A stretch of 64,000 nt of DNA from Arthrobacter sp. U41 (GCF_001750145.1 NZ_CP015732.1:1488001-1552000), one strand, 5' to 3'; counted from the stretch's first letter, positions 17,775 to 27,564 are shown. The notes: generated from the letters alone by a model not told the origin. Numbers and translations: made by a program.

Positions 17775-19388
17775 GTGTCCCAAGAAGTCCTTAGCCCCGC
17801 CCGAGTCCAGGAGATTCACGAGCAGGCGGCCCGGCGTCGGACTTTTGCGGTCATTTCACACCCTGACGCCGGCAAGTCCACCCTGACCGAGGCGCTCGCG
17901 CTGCACGCGAAGGTGATCGGCACCGCAGGTGCCTCCAGCGGCAAGGCCAACCGCAAGGAAACCATCTCGGACTGGATGCAGATGGAAAAGGACCGCGGCA
18001 TCTCGATCAGCTCCGCGGCCCTGCAGTTCTCCTACCGGGACACCGTGATCAACCTGCTGGACACCCCCGGCCACGCGGACTTCTCCGAGGACACCTACCG
18101 GGTGCTGGCCGCCGTCGACTGCGCCGTGATGCTCGTGGACGCCGCCAAGGGCCTGGAAACCCAGACCATGAAGCTCTTCGAGGTCTGCAAGCAGCGCAAC
18201 CTGCCGATCATCACCGTGATCAACAAGTGGGACCGGCCCGGCCTCGACGCACTGGCCCTCATGGACGAAATCACCGAGCGCACCGGCCTCCAGCCGATGC
18301 CGCTGACCTGGGCCGTTGGCATCTCCGGTGACTTCCGCGGCGTCTGGGACCTGCGCAATGACCGTTTCGCCCAGTTCACTCGCAACAACGCCGGCGCCAA
18401 GATCGCCCTCACCGAGTACTTCAGCCCGGAGCAGGCCGCAGCCAGCCAGGGGGACGACTGGTCCAACGCGGTCGACGAGGCCGGGTTGGTCATCGAGTCC
18501 AACCTTGAGTTCGACGTTGAGGCCTTCCACGCCGGCAAGGCCACCCCGATCCTCTTCAGCTCCGCCGCGTTGAATTTCGGCGTCAAGGAGATCCTCGACG
18601 CCCTCGTGGACTTCGCCCCGCCGGCCGCACCGCGCCCCGACGTCGACGGCGCCGCCCGGCCCGTCGACGCGCCCTTCGCCGGCTTCGTCTTCAAGGTCCA
18701 GGCCGGCATGAACAAGGCCCACCGGGACCACGTCGCCTTCATCCGGGTCTGCTCCGGCATTTTCGAACGCGGCATGGTGGTCACGCAGGGCCGGACCGGC
18801 AAGTCGTTCGCCACCAAGTACGCCCAGCAGGTCTTTGGCCGCGAACGCGAGGTCATTGACGAAGCCTTCCCCGGGGATGTCGTGGGCCTGGTCAACGCGT
18901 CCTCGCTGCGGGTGGGCGACAGCCTCTTCCTCGAACAGCCGGTGGAGTTCCCCGCCATTCCGCTCTTCGCGCCGGAGCATTTCCAGGTGGCGCGCTCCAA
19001 AGACCCCAGCCGTTTCAAGCAGTTTCGCCGCGGCATCGAACAGCTCGAGCACGAGGGAGTCATCCAGGTGCTCCGCTCGGACGTCCGCGGCGACCAGGCC
19101 CCGGTTCTGGCAGCCGTCGGCCCCATGCAGTTCGAAGTGGTGGAGGACCGTATGGCGCACGATTTCAGCGCTCCAATGCGCCTGGAGCGCCTGCCCTATT
19201 CGATTGCCCGGATTTCGACCGCGGACGCCATGCCGGCACTGGCCAACGTGCCCGGCGCCGAGGTGCTGCTGCGCTCAGATGGCGCATATCTCGCCCTGTT
19301 CAATGATGTGTGGGCCCTGCGCCGGATCGAGAAGAACCACCCGGACCTGACCCTTTTGCCCATCGGCACGCACAATCCCGCAAAATAG
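17775..19388 (+). CDS. prfC: Peptide chain release factor 3
   Basis: Translational GTPase that recycles RF1/RF2 from the ribosome after termination. 537 residues. G1 is HPDAGKSTLTEAL (about 31-43), switch I lies around DWMQMEKDRGISI, G3 is LLDTPGHADFSED, G4 is INKWDRPG; domains II and III follow with the RF3-typical SLFLEQPVEFPAIPLFAPEHF. GTG 17775 matches the family start VSQEVLSPARVQEI; the open frame extends 264 bases upstream but without recognisable sequence. RF3 is not universal in actinobacteria but is common in Micrococcaceae. Confidence 0.95.
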   Translation: MSQEVLSPARVQEIHEQAARRRTFAVISHPDAGKSTLTEALALHAKVIGTAGASSGKANRKETISDWMQMEKDRGISISSAALQFSYRDTVINLLDTPGHADFSEDTYRVLAAVDCAVMLVDAAKGLETQTMKLFEVCKQRNLPIITVINKWDRPGLDALALMDEITERTGLQPMPLTWAVGISGDFRGVWDLRNDRFAQFTRNNAGAKIALTEYFSPEQAAASQGDDWSNAVDEAGLVIESNLEFDVEAFHAGKATPILFSSAALNFGVKEILDALVDFAPPAAPRPDVDGAARPVDAPFAGFVFKVQAGMNKAHRDHVAFIRVCSGIFERGMVVTQGRTGKSFATKYAQQVFGREREVIDEAFPGDVVGLVNASSLRVGDSLFLEQPVEFPAIPLFAPEHFQVARSKDPSRFKQFRRGIEQLEHEGVIQVLRSDVRGDQAPVLAAVGPMQFEVVEDRMAHDFSAPMRLERLPYSIARISTADAMPALANVPGAEVLLRSDGAYLALFNDVWALRRIEKNHPDLTLLPIGTHNPAK

Positions 19389-19564
19389 CGGCCAACAGCC
19401 CTGCGGCGGGCAGGAATTGATCCTCCGGAGGTCTTGCCGGATCCCGTTCCCGCGGTATCATAAGTAGCCTTGCTATTTTGCGGGCGCCGGACGGTTCCGG
19501 CTTTTTGGAATGATCCGCCCGATTTCATCGGCGGGCCCCGCACCCAAGGGACAACGAACACTCC

Positions 19565-20950
19565 TTGACTGACCACTACAGAAAACTCGGCATGAAAACA
19601 GGCTTCCTGCTGAGCGGGCGCTACCTGATCCAGGGCGTCATTGGCAGGGGCAGCCAGTCCACCGTGTACCGGGCCCGCGACGAACTCCTGCAGCGCGAAG
19701 TGGCCGTCAAGCTTTTCCGCGACGACGCGGACGATCTCGAGCACACCCGCCGGCAGGGACAGGAAATCCGCATCCTCGCCGGGATGAGCCACCACTCCCT
19801 CGTGACACTGTTCGACGCCGGTGCTGACCTGAGTGACCCGGAGGGGTCCCTGCGCTACCTCGTGATGGAACTGGTCCGCGGGCCCGACCTGCGGCACCGC
19901 GCCGCCCAGGGGCCGCTGTCCTCGGCGCACATGGCGGTGATCGGCCACGACCTGGCGGACGGACTCTCCTACATCCACCACCACGGCATCGTCCACCGCG
20001 ACGTGAAGCCGGCCAATATCCTGCTGGTGGACTACAGCAACGATGACCGGCGCCCCCGGGCCAAGCTCAGCGACTTTGGTGTTGCCATCATGACGGGCAA
20101 CAGCCCGGCGTCGGAGGACGGCGGGACCTCCGGGACCCCCGCCTACCTGAGCCCGGAGCAGGCTGCCGGCGAACCCGCCGGGCCGCTGAGCGATGTGTAT
20201 TCCCTTGGCCTGGTGCTGCTCGAAGGGCTGACCGGAAAGATGGCCTACCCCGGCGCGCCCGTCCAGTCCGCCGTCGCGCGGCTGCTCCACGACCCGGACA
20301 TCCCCGAAGAGCTGGCTCCCCTGTGGACGGCGCTGCTGTCCTCCATGCTCGCCCGCGACCCGGCGGAGCGCCCGGCGGCCCGGGAAGTCTCGCTGGCACT
20401 GCGCCAGGAAATCATCAACGGGGCAGCCCGCCACCGCCTGGAAGAGGCTCCCAACACCGTCGACGAGGAAGGCCGGATGCGCGCGGTGGAACGCTACCGG
20501 ATCCTCGACACCCCGGCCGACGGCGCCTTCGACCGGATCGCAGGGCTCGCGGCCCGGATGTTCTCGGTACCGGTGGCGATCGTCAGCGTGGTGGACCATG
20601 ACCGGATCTGGTTCAAGGCCCATCACGGCACCGATGTCACCCAGATCGGGCGGGACCCGGGACTGTGCGCCTCCGCGATCCTGCAGGACGACGCCTGGGT
20701 CGTTGAGGATGCCACCAGCGACCCGCGCACCCTCACGAACCCGCTGGTGGCGGGCGAGTTCGGCCTGCAGTTCTATGCCGGCGTCCCGCTGCGCACACCC
20801 GACGGCTACAACCTGGGCACTTTTTGCATCCTTGACCGGGAGCCCCGGGAGTTCAGCGCCGAGGACACCCGGACCCTGGAGGACCTGGCCGCGATCGTGA
20901 TGAACGACCTTGAGATGCGGCTGCAGAGCCGGGGAGCCATCGCCGGTTAG
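19565..20950 (+). CDS. Serine/threonine protein kinase with C-terminal GAF domain
   Basis: Hanks-type kinase followed by a sensor domain, 461 residues, no membrane span. Kinase motifs: Gly loop IGRGSQSTVY (about 27), Lys in VAVKLF (about 50), HRDVKPANIL (about 146), DFGVAI, and TPAYLSPEQAAG. From about residue 300 a GAF domain begins (RYRILDTPADGAFDRIAGLAARMF, ended here for length), with DGYNLGTFCILD near the end; it resembles GAF modules of PAS/GAF sensor proteins. TTG 19565 has AAGGGA upstream; ATG 19592 is an alternative. It stands alone; target unknown. Confidence 0.88.
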   Translation: MTDHYRKLGMKTGFLLSGRYLIQGVIGRGSQSTVYRARDELLQREVAVKLFRDDADDLEHTRRQGQEIRILAGMSHHSLVTLFDAGADLSDPEGSLRYLVMELVRGPDLRHRAAQGPLSSAHMAVIGHDLADGLSYIHHHGIVHRDVKPANILLVDYSNDDRRPRAKLSDFGVAIMTGNSPASEDGGTSGTPAYLSPEQAAGEPAGPLSDVYSLGLVLLEGLTGKMAYPGAPVQSAVARLLHDPDIPEELAPLWTALLSSMLARDPAERPAAREVSLALRQEIINGAARHRLEEAPNTVDEEGRMRAVERYRILDTPADGAFDRIAGLAARMFSVPVAIVSVVDHDRIWFKAHHGTDVTQIGRDPGLCASAILQDDAWVVEDATSDPRTLTNPLVAGEFGLQFYAGVPLRTPDGYNLGTFCILDREPREFSAEDTRTLEDLAAIVMNDLEMRLQSRGAIAG

Positions 20951-20977
20951 CCGGGGCCGGGCCGCCGGCGCCATTCA

Positions 20978-21082
20978 ACGCCTGCGCTGTTTAGCGCCTG
21001 CGCCATTCAACGCCTGCGCTGTTTAGCGCCTGCGCTGTTTAGCGCCTGCGCTGTCTAACGCCTGCGCTGTCTAACGCCTGCC
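20978..21082. repeat. Tandem array of a 16-bp unit (six copies plus half)
   Basis: Units ACGCCTGCGCTGTTTA / GCGCCTGCGCTGTTTA and variants start at 20978, 20994, 21010, 21026, 21042 and 21058, with a partial seventh at 21074. The array lies between convergent genes and includes the stop codon (21071-21073) and last codons of the PucR gene. Unit 2 ends GCCATTCA rather than GCTGTTTA, matching the bases before unit 1, which suggests a higher-order duplication. Confidence 0.85.
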
Positions 21083-22273
21083 GGCGTGGAGCGCCAGTTC
21101 CAGTTCGAACCGGGCCTTGGGGTCCTCCAGGGCGTCGCCGAACAGTTCGCGCAGCTGCGCCGCCCGGTAGCCCACGGTCTGCGGGTGGATGCCGAGCTCC
21201 GCCGCCACGGGCGCCCGCTGGCCCCAGTGCCGCAGCCAGGACAGCAGCGTCTCCGCGAGCCGCTCGCGCTGGGCCGGCCGAAGCCCCTCCAGCGGCGCCA
21301 GCCGGCGGTTGGCCAGTTCCGCGATGGCGGAGGGCGCCGCGCCGAGGATCACCTCGGCCAGGTGGTCATCGGCCCAGATCGGCGGGTCCTCCGGACCTTC
21401 GCGGGGCGGCAGCACCGAGGCCGCAAGCACTGCCAGGCGCAGCGAATCGGGGACCTTTTCCCAGCCTCCGGCCGGACCCACGGCCGCCCCGCGGCCCAGC
21501 AGCGCCTTTTCCAGGTCCGCCCGTGCGGACTTTGACTTCCGGGCCGGGACCAGGGCGACGGCGTCGGTCTCGCGTTCGATGACCAGCGTCCCCGGGCCCA
21601 GCCGGAGCCGCAGCCCCGCGGACCGGTCCACCGGCAGCGTCACCACCACCATCCGCTGCGGCAGGGACCAGTCCGCCATCGCGGCCGTCTGGCGCAAGGC
21701 CGCCTCATCCGCCTGTCCCAGCAGGAGCAGGTCCAGCAGTTCGGTGCGCCGCCGGTCCACCGCGCCGGCCCGTTCCGACTGTTCAAAGGCATACGCCTCG
21801 GCGCTGACGGCGGAGAGCTCGTCGATGTAGGCAAGGATCGATTCGCCCAGGTCCACCACGACACTCTGGCCGAGGTGGTGTTCCACGGACACCCTGGACA
21901 TCTCGCGGAAAGTGACGCGGGCGCCCATCCGGTAGGCGCTCAGCAGCGCATCCATGCTCCGGCCCTGCCGGAATTCGCCGCTGCCCAGCCCCGCCACCAG
22001 TTGCCGGCTCTCCTCCGACAACGCGGGCAGGCGGGTTCCCGGCAGCTGCAGGAAGCGGTCCAGTGCGGCGGCCACTCCCCGGCGCAGCCCCCGCCCGAAG
22101 CGGCCCTCGATCGGCCGGGCGTAGGCAGGCACGAGCTGCGGCACCGCGGCGATGATTGCCTCGACAATGCCGGGCATCATCGGCCGGAGCATGTCGCTGA
22201 CCTCGCGCGGCAGGGCCAGCCACGGAGGGTCGTAGGCGGGGGAGGCGGAGGCGCCGACCGGGGAAGCATTCAT
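21071..22273 (-). CDS. PucR-family transcriptional regulator
   Basis: 400 residues. No N-terminal PucR sensor of known type; the middle (about 150-280) is the GGDEF-like/CdaR linker region and the C-terminal 65 residues form the PucR helix-turn-helix (LRHWGQRAPVAAELGIHPQTVGYR, shortened). Members are usually activators of neighbouring catabolic or lipid genes. Divergent from the ferredoxin reductase/desaturase pair with a 100-base gap, so control of those two genes is likely (inference). ATG 22273; the last codons overlap the tandem array at 20978-21082. Confidence 0.82.
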   Translation of the reverse strand: MNASPVGASASPAYDPPWLALPREVSDMLRPMMPGIVEAIIAAVPQLVPAYARPIEGRFGRGLRRGVAAALDRFLQLPGTRLPALSEESRQLVAGLGSGEFRQGRSMDALLSAYRMGARVTFREMSRVSVEHHLGQSVVVDLGESILAYIDELSAVSAEAYAFEQSERAGAVDRRRTELLDLLLLGQADEAALRQTAAMADWSLPQRMVVVTLPVDRSAGLRLRLGPGTLVIERETDAVALVPARKSKSARADLEKALLGRGAAVGPAGGWEKVPDSLRLAVLAASVLPPREGPEDPPIWADDHLAEVILGAAPSAIAELANRRLAPLEGLRPAQRERLAETLLSWLRHWGQRAPVAAELGIHPQTVGYRAAQLRELFGDALEDPKARFELELALHAGRR

Positions 22274-22361
22274 AAGGTCCGTTCCCAAAAGTTGTTGCGG
22301 GGAGATAGTTTCTTTGAGTCGATCGTATGCCTTGGATGAAGAAGTATGGCCCTGTCTGACA

Positions 22362-22376
22362 TAAGATTGATGAATG
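22362..22376 (+). promoter_or_regulatory. -10 box giving a leaderless start
   Basis: TAAGAT (22362-22367), 6 bases, ATG 22374. There is no Shine-Dalgarno; an overlapping out-of-frame ATG at 22370 ends after six codons. Confidence 0.5.
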
Positions 22377-23447
22377 ATCCGGCTCCGTAAGCTGGCGCGC
22401 GCCGCATCTCTACTGACCACCCCACTAGCTCCAGAAGACATTCTGTCGCTGTTCAATCCTGTGTTTTCCGCCCGCCAGTTGCGCGGCGTGGTTACCCGGG
22501 TGGTTCCAGAAACGGCCGATTCCGCCACCATTTTCTTCCGTCCCGGCCGCGGCTGGCAAGCACACCTTGCCGGCCAGTGGGCCCGTATTGGCGTCGAGCT
22601 CGACGGTGTCCGCCACTGGCGGTCATACTCGCTCAGCGCGCCCGCCGGCAAGGACCCTGCCATCACCGTCAGTGACATGGGTGCCGTCTCCGGAACGCTC
22701 GTGCGCAACACCAAGCCCGGCGACGTGCTGTTCCTGGCGCCGCCGCAGGGGGACTTCATCCTCCCGGAACACCCGCGGCCACTGCTGATGCTCACCGCGG
22801 GCAGCGGCATCACCCCGGTCATGTCGATGATCCGCACGCTGGTCCCGCACCGCCCGGACTCCGACGTCGTGCTCATTCACACCGCCAGGACCCCCGCGGA
22901 TGCCATCTTCCGCGAGGAACTGGCCGAACTCGCTGACCAGTTTCCCAACTTCCGTGTCATCCACTGGTTCACCGGGGAACGCGGGCGGCTTGACTTCAGC
23001 TCCGTTGCCGGGCTGGAAGAGCTTTGCCCGGACTGGCGCCAGCGGGCCGCGTACGCCTGCGGCCCGGAAGGCTTCCTGGACGACGCCGAGGCCCTTTGGG
23101 AGGCGGAGACCGCAACCGCGGAGTCCGCCCCGGAGACCACCCTCACCATCGAACGCTTCAGCACCAAGCTGGCCGGCGGCGCAGGGCACGACGGCGGTCT
23201 GGTCACCTTCGAAGCGTCGGACCGCGAAGTCGAAGCCGACGGCGATACCCCGCTGCTCGACGTCGGCGAGGATGCCGGCGTGCTGATGCCCAGCGGTTGC
23301 CGGATGGGCATCTGCCACAGCTGCCTCATCCCCCTCCGGGCCGGCCAGGTCCGTGACCTGCGCACGGACGAAGTCCATGGCGAGCCCGGCCAACTAATCC
23401 AGACGTGTGTCTCGGCAGCCGCCGGGCCCGTTAACCTCGACCTCTGA
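22374..23447 (+). CDS. Ferredoxin reductase with C-terminal 2Fe-2S domain
   Basis: Electron-transfer flavoprotein, 357 residues: FAD-binding domain (WRSYSLSAP, about residues 82-90), NAD(P)-binding domain (TAGSGITPVMSMIR, about 140) and a plant-type 2Fe-2S ferredoxin domain at the C-terminus (PSGCRMGICHSCLIP with C-x4-C-x2-C and a later QTC). This is the layout of the mycobacterial oxidoreductase partner of DesA3 (Rv3230c type). The desaturase starts 11 bases downstream, so this protein should pass electrons from NAD(P)H to it. Confidence 0.92.
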   Translation: MIRLRKLARAASLLTTPLAPEDILSLFNPVFSARQLRGVVTRVVPETADSATIFFRPGRGWQAHLAGQWARIGVELDGVRHWRSYSLSAPAGKDPAITVSDMGAVSGTLVRNTKPGDVLFLAPPQGDFILPEHPRPLLMLTAGSGITPVMSMIRTLVPHRPDSDVVLIHTARTPADAIFREELAELADQFPNFRVIHWFTGERGRLDFSSVAGLEELCPDWRQRAAYACGPEGFLDDAEALWEAETATAESAPETTLTIERFSTKLAGGAGHDGGLVTFEASDREVEADGDTPLLDVGEDAGVLMPSGCRMGICHSCLIPLRAGQVRDLRTDEVHGEPGQLIQTCVSAAAGPVNLDL

Positions 23448-23458
23448 GGAGTACCCGC

Positions 23459-24649
23459 ATGACGATTGTTTCCGACAAGCCTGACCTTTCCGAGGACGCT
23501 CCCCAGGGCGCCAACGCGGCCCCTGCCGTGAAGAGGCGGCCCGGCGCCCTCGCCGAGTCCGGCAGCCCGACGGTCCGGCCGCCGGCTGCCGCGCATCTCT
23601 CCGACGAGCAGATCGCCGAACTGGGCCGCGAGCTCGACACCATCAAGGACGAGATCCTGGCCAAGCGCGGCGCGTCCGATGCCGCCTATATCCGCCGGAT
23701 GATCAAGATCCAGCGCGGACTGGAGATCTCCGGCCGCGCCACGCTGCTGGTCAGCAAGCACAAGGCCGCCTGGGTTGCCGGCACCACACTGCTCAGCTTC
23801 GCCAAGATCCTGGAAAACATGGAGCTCGGGCACAACATCCTGCACGGCCAGTGGGACTGGATGCGCGACCCGGACATCCACTCCACCACCTGGGAGTGGG
23901 ACTTCGTCACCCCGGCGCGCGCCTGGCAGCACACCCACAACGACCTGCACCACCGCTGGACCAACGTCGTGGGCAAGGACAACGACGTCGGGTACAACCT
24001 GCTGCGGATGGACGCGGACCAGGAATGGAAGCCCTTCAACCTGGGCAACCCGCTCTACAACGCCCTGCTGGCCCCGGTTTTCGAATGGGGCATCGCGATC
24101 TACGATCTCGAGCTGAACGACTACAAAGAGGGCAAGAAGTCCAAGGAAGCCCTCACCAAGGACCTCAAGGCCCTCGGCCGCAAGGCGCTCACGCAGTTCA
24201 CCAAGGACTACGCCGCCACTCCTGCCGTGGCCATGCTGACCGGATCCGGCAAGCAGGCGCTGTACGGCACCCTGACCGCCAACGCGGTCCGCAACGTCTG
24301 GGCGCACGCTGTGATCTTCTGCGGCCACTTCCCCGAGGGCACGGACACCTTCACCGAGGAAATGGTGGAGGGTGAGACCCGGGGTGACTGGTATGTCCGG
24401 CAGATGATCGGCTCCGCGAACATCTCAGGGTCCAAGTTCATGCACCTGATGACCGGCAACCTGTCGCACCAGATCGAGCACCACCTCTTCCCGGACATTC
24501 CGTCCAACCGCTACGCCGAGGTGGCGCCGAAGGTGCAGGAAATCTGCAAGCGTTATGGCCTGCCGTACACCACCGGCCCGATCTGGAAGCAGGTCGGCTC
24601 CACCTGGGCCAAGGTCTTCAAGCTGGCGCTGCCGCCCAAGAAGGCCTAA
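23459..24649 (+). CDS. Acyl-CoA / fatty-acid desaturase (DesA3-like)
   Basis: Integral-membrane di-iron desaturase, 396 residues, introducing a double bond into a fatty acyl chain. The three His boxes are visible: GHNILHGQWD (about 124-133), HTHNDLHHRW (about 160-169) and HQIEHH (about 339-344). Hydrophobic segments are weaker than in classic desaturases. The first 45 residues are a variable, Pro/Ala-rich extension. GAGGAG ribosome site before the ATG. Operon with the upstream ferredoxin reductase, followed by a terminator; probably controlled by the divergent PucR-type gene. Confidence 0.93.
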   Translation: MTIVSDKPDLSEDAPQGANAAPAVKRRPGALAESGSPTVRPPAAAHLSDEQIAELGRELDTIKDEILAKRGASDAAYIRRMIKIQRGLEISGRATLLVSKHKAAWVAGTTLLSFAKILENMELGHNILHGQWDWMRDPDIHSTTWEWDFVTPARAWQHTHNDLHHRWTNVVGKDNDVGYNLLRMDADQEWKPFNLGNPLYNALLAPVFEWGIAIYDLELNDYKEGKKSKEALTKDLKALGRKALTQFTKDYAATPAVAMLTGSGKQALYGTLTANAVRNVWAHAVIFCGHFPEGTDTFTEEMVEGETRGDWYVRQMIGSANISGSKFMHLMTGNLSHQIEHHLFPDIPSNRYAEVAPKVQEICKRYGLPYTTGPIWKQVGSTWAKVFKLALPPKKA

Positions 24650-24685
24650 GTGCCGGGGCTCAACCGGCCTAAATGATTGACGTTC

Positions 24686-24717
24686 GGGGCGTCTGCCATC
24701 GCGGCAGGCGCCCCTTT
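24686..24717 (+). terminator. Terminator after the desaturase operon
   Basis: GGGGCGTCTGCC / GGCAGGCGCCCC stem with one wobble, 5-base loop, then TTT. On the other strand it lies just beyond the methyltransferase stop and may also serve there. Confidence 0.75.
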
Positions 24718-24746
24718 GCGTGCCCGGGCGGGAACGTCACGGGCGC

Positions 24747-25382
24747 TCAGGGTTTGCCCGCGGCCCCCAGAACGTGCGCCAGCCGCGGGTTGCCCGGGAG
24801 GACCGAAAAGCCGAAGCGCTCCAGTCCCTGAACGGTGAGGCCCGCCCCGGCGACCACGGCAACGGTGTCACGGTTCGGGTGGCAGCCGCCCGCCACCCGG
24901 CTCCACAGTGGCGTGACCAGGTCCTCGACCGCCCCCAGCACCCGGTGTGCCGAGCGGACGTGCTCGTAGAACAGCAACAGGCCGCCCGGCCGCAGGACCC
25001 GGACCACCTCGGCCAAGGCAACGGACTGGTCCGCCACGCTGCACAGCACCAGGCTGGAGACCACGACGTCGACCGAAGCGTCCGCCGCCGGCAGCGATTC
25101 CGCCACGCCGTTCACCACGGTGACAGGCACCGGTGCCGTCCGGGCGGCGGCCTGCGCCAGCTCACGGAGCGTGGGGTCCGGTTCGAGGGCCAGCACGCCC
25201 GTCACTGCGGAAGGGTAGAACGGGAAGGTGGCCCCGTAGCCCGCCCCGATTTCGACGACGGCGCCGTAGGCCACTTCCAGGAGGCGACGGCGGTGGTCCG
25301 CGGCCCCGCGGGCGTCCATCCGCGGACCCATGCGGGCGAACGATTGCCCGAAGGACGGGTGGCGGGGGTTGGTCTCCGGCAT
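24747..25382 (-). CDS. SAM-dependent methyltransferase (type 11)
   Basis: 211 residues. SAM-binding motif I is VVEIGAGYGATFPFY (about 43-57), with the acidic end of strand 2 in LALEPDP; motif post I and II follow as SVDVVVSSLVLCSV and LRPGGLLLFYEHV. This is the UbiE/COQ5-like class; substrate unknown. ATG 25382 lies five bases from the stop of the upstream ATPase gene on the same strand, so it is the last gene of the copper-type operon. A role in arsenic or metal methylation cannot be read from the sequence. Confidence 0.82.
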   Translation of the reverse strand: MPETNPRHPSFGQSFARMGPRMDARGAADHRRRLLEVAYGAVVEIGAGYGATFPFYPSAVTGVLALEPDPTLRELAQAAARTAPVPVTVVNGVAESLPAADASVDVVVSSLVLCSVADQSVALAEVVRVLRPGGLLLFYEHVRSAHRVLGAVEDLVTPLWSRVAGGCHPNRDTVAVVAGAGLTVQGLERFGFSVLPGNPRLAHVLGAAGKP

Positions 25383-25387
25383 GGGGG

Positions 25388-27479
25388 TCACTTTACGCCG
25401 ACATCGGCGGGATTCAGTTTCAGGCCCCGCAGCAGCTGCGCGTTGAGGGCCACGACGATCGTAGAGGCGGACATCAGCACTGCGCCGGCGGCCGGAGAGA
25501 GGACCACCCCGGCGAAGGCCAGCACGCCGGCAGCCAGCGGCACCGCCACGACGTTGTAGCCCGTGGCCCAGACGAGGTTCTGCCACATCTTCCGGTAACT
25601 TGCCCGGGACAGGTCCACCATGGACAGCACCGCCCGGGGGTCGTTCCCGGCCAGGACCACACCGGCGGACTCCACCGCGACGTCGGTCCCGCCGCCGATC
25701 GCGATCCCCACCTCGGCCCGGGCCAGGGCGGGGGAGTCGTTCACGCCGTCGCCCACCATGGCCACCCTGAGCCCGCGGGACTGGAGTTCGGCGACCTTCT
25801 TGTCCTTGTCCGCCGGCAGAACCTCGGCGAAGACCTCGTCAATGTTCAGCTCGGCGGCCACGGCCTGAGCCACCTGCCGGGCGTCGCCGGTGATCATGGC
25901 CACCTTGATCCCGCGGCGCTGCAGGGCCGCGACGGCCTGCCGGGATTCCGGGCGCACCGCGTCCTCAAGGCTCACGGCGCCCAGCACGGTGGTGCCGTCC
26001 ACCACGTGGAGCACGGCGGCACCGCGGTCCCGCCAGGCTGCGGTGGTGCCGGCCAGTTCCGGGGGTTCCGCTGCCTGCAGTTCCCTCAGCATCGCCGGCC
26101 CGCCGACGCGGACCGTCCTGCCGCCGATCGTCGCGCGGACTCCCCGGCCGGTCATTGAAGTGAAATCGCTTGCCTGCGCGACGGTGAGGCCGCGCCCGCG
26201 GGCGGCCGCCACGATCGCGCGGGCCAGCGGGTGCTCGCTGTCCGACTCCGCCCCCGCGGCCAGGGCGAGCAGCTGGTTCCGGTCCGTCCCTTCGACGACG
26301 GCAATGCCCTTCAGTTCCGGCTCTCCCCTGGTCAGGGTCCCCGTCTTGTCGAACAGCACCACGTCAACCGTCCGCATCCGCTCGAGCGCCATCCGGTTCT
26401 TGATCAGCACGCCGGCCCGCGCCGCCCGCTCCGTCGAGATCGCGATGACCAGGGGGGATGGCCAGGCCAAGCGCGTGGGGGCAGGCGATCACCAGCACCG
26501 TGACGGTGCGGGTGACGGCGTCGGGCACACTTCCCAACAGTGTCCAGACGATAAAGGTGATGACGCCGGCTCCGGCGGCGAAGTAGAACAGGAAGGCCGC
26601 GGCGCGGTCCGCGAGTGCCTGGGCCCGCGAGGAGGAAGCCTGGGCCTCGGCCACGAGCCGCTGGATCCCGGCGAGGGCGGTGTCCTCGCCGATGGCCGTG
26701 ACCTGAACGCGGAGGCTGTTGTCCGTGGCGATGGTGCCGGCGACCACGGGGTCACCGGGGGAGCGGAGGACGGTTTTGGACTCGCCGGTGATCATCGATT
26801 CGTCGAATTCGGCCTGCCCCTCGGTCACGGTTCCATCTGCCGGCATCCGCCCGCCGGAACGGACCAGGATCGTGTCGCCGCTCCTGAGCTCGGATACCCT
26901 GACGATCTCGGTTCCGGACTCGGTGATGCGCTCGGCCTCGTCCGGCAGCAGCGCCGCGAGGGCATCCAGGGCGCCCTGGGCCGAGCCGAGGGCACGCATC
27001 TCGATCCAGTGCCCCAGCAGCATGATGTCAACGAGCAGGGCCAGTTCCCACCAGAAGTCCAGGTCGAAGCCGCCGATCCCGAGGGTGGTCACCCACGAGG
27101 CGGCGAAGGCGACCGTGATGGCCATGGCGATCAGCAGCATCATCCCCGGTTTGCGGGTTTTGAGCTCATTCAGGCCGCCCTTGAGGAACGGCTGGCCGCC
27201 GTAGAAGAAGATGACTGTGCCCAGCACCGGCGGAATCCACGCGGAGCCGGGAAAGACCGGCGCCTGGTAGCCGAGCAGGTGCCCGATCATGGGGCTGAAG
27301 AAGACCACCGGGACGGCCAGGGCGAGGGTCAGCCAGAACCTGTTCTTGAACATCGCCACGCTGTGCCCGGCATGCTGGCCGCGGCTGTGAACGAGGTGCT
27401 CGTCGTCCTGCCGGGGCTCCTCGTGCGGGTGGCCCATTTGCCGGCCGCCGACGGCCTGGCTGCTGTGCCGGTGTTCCAT
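25388..27479 (-). pseudogene. copB: CopB-type heavy-metal P1B ATPase, frameshifted
   Basis: Metal-exporting membrane ATPase. The N-terminal piece (ATG 27479) has a His-rich cytosolic tail (about 45 residues), early membrane spans, the TGES actuator loop (MITGES) and the metal-site motif CPHALGLA, which marks the CPH (CopB, P1B-3) class rather than CPC copper pumps. The frame then breaks at a run of six C on the coding strand (26452-26457). With five C it reads on as AIPLVIAISTERAA into the C-terminal piece carrying DKTGTLT, GDGVNDSPAL and the last spans. All motifs are present, so the break is recent or a sequencing error. Preceded by a CsoR-type operator. Confidence 0.88.
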
Positions 27480-27524
27480 GACGCGCTCCTGGGGAGATTC
27501 ATCGATGCTCGGATCCAGCTTCAA

Positions 27525-27543
27525 CATACCCCTAGGGGGTATG
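27525..27543. promoter_or_regulatory. CsoR-type operator upstream of the ATPase gene
   Basis: CATACCCCTAGGGGGTATG: arms CATACCCC and GGGGTATG around a TAG centre, the G/C-tract palindrome bound by CsoR/CstR-family repressors. Between the oxidase stop (27565) and the ATPase start, so the ATPase/methyltransferase pair has its own control. Confidence 0.75.
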
Positions 27544-27564
27544 CTTGGCAAGATATCCCGCAGC

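Noticed and set aside
20978..21082. Possible CRISPR array
   Set aside because: Units of 16 bp are directly abutting with no unique spacers and no cas genes nearby; a simple tandem repeat.
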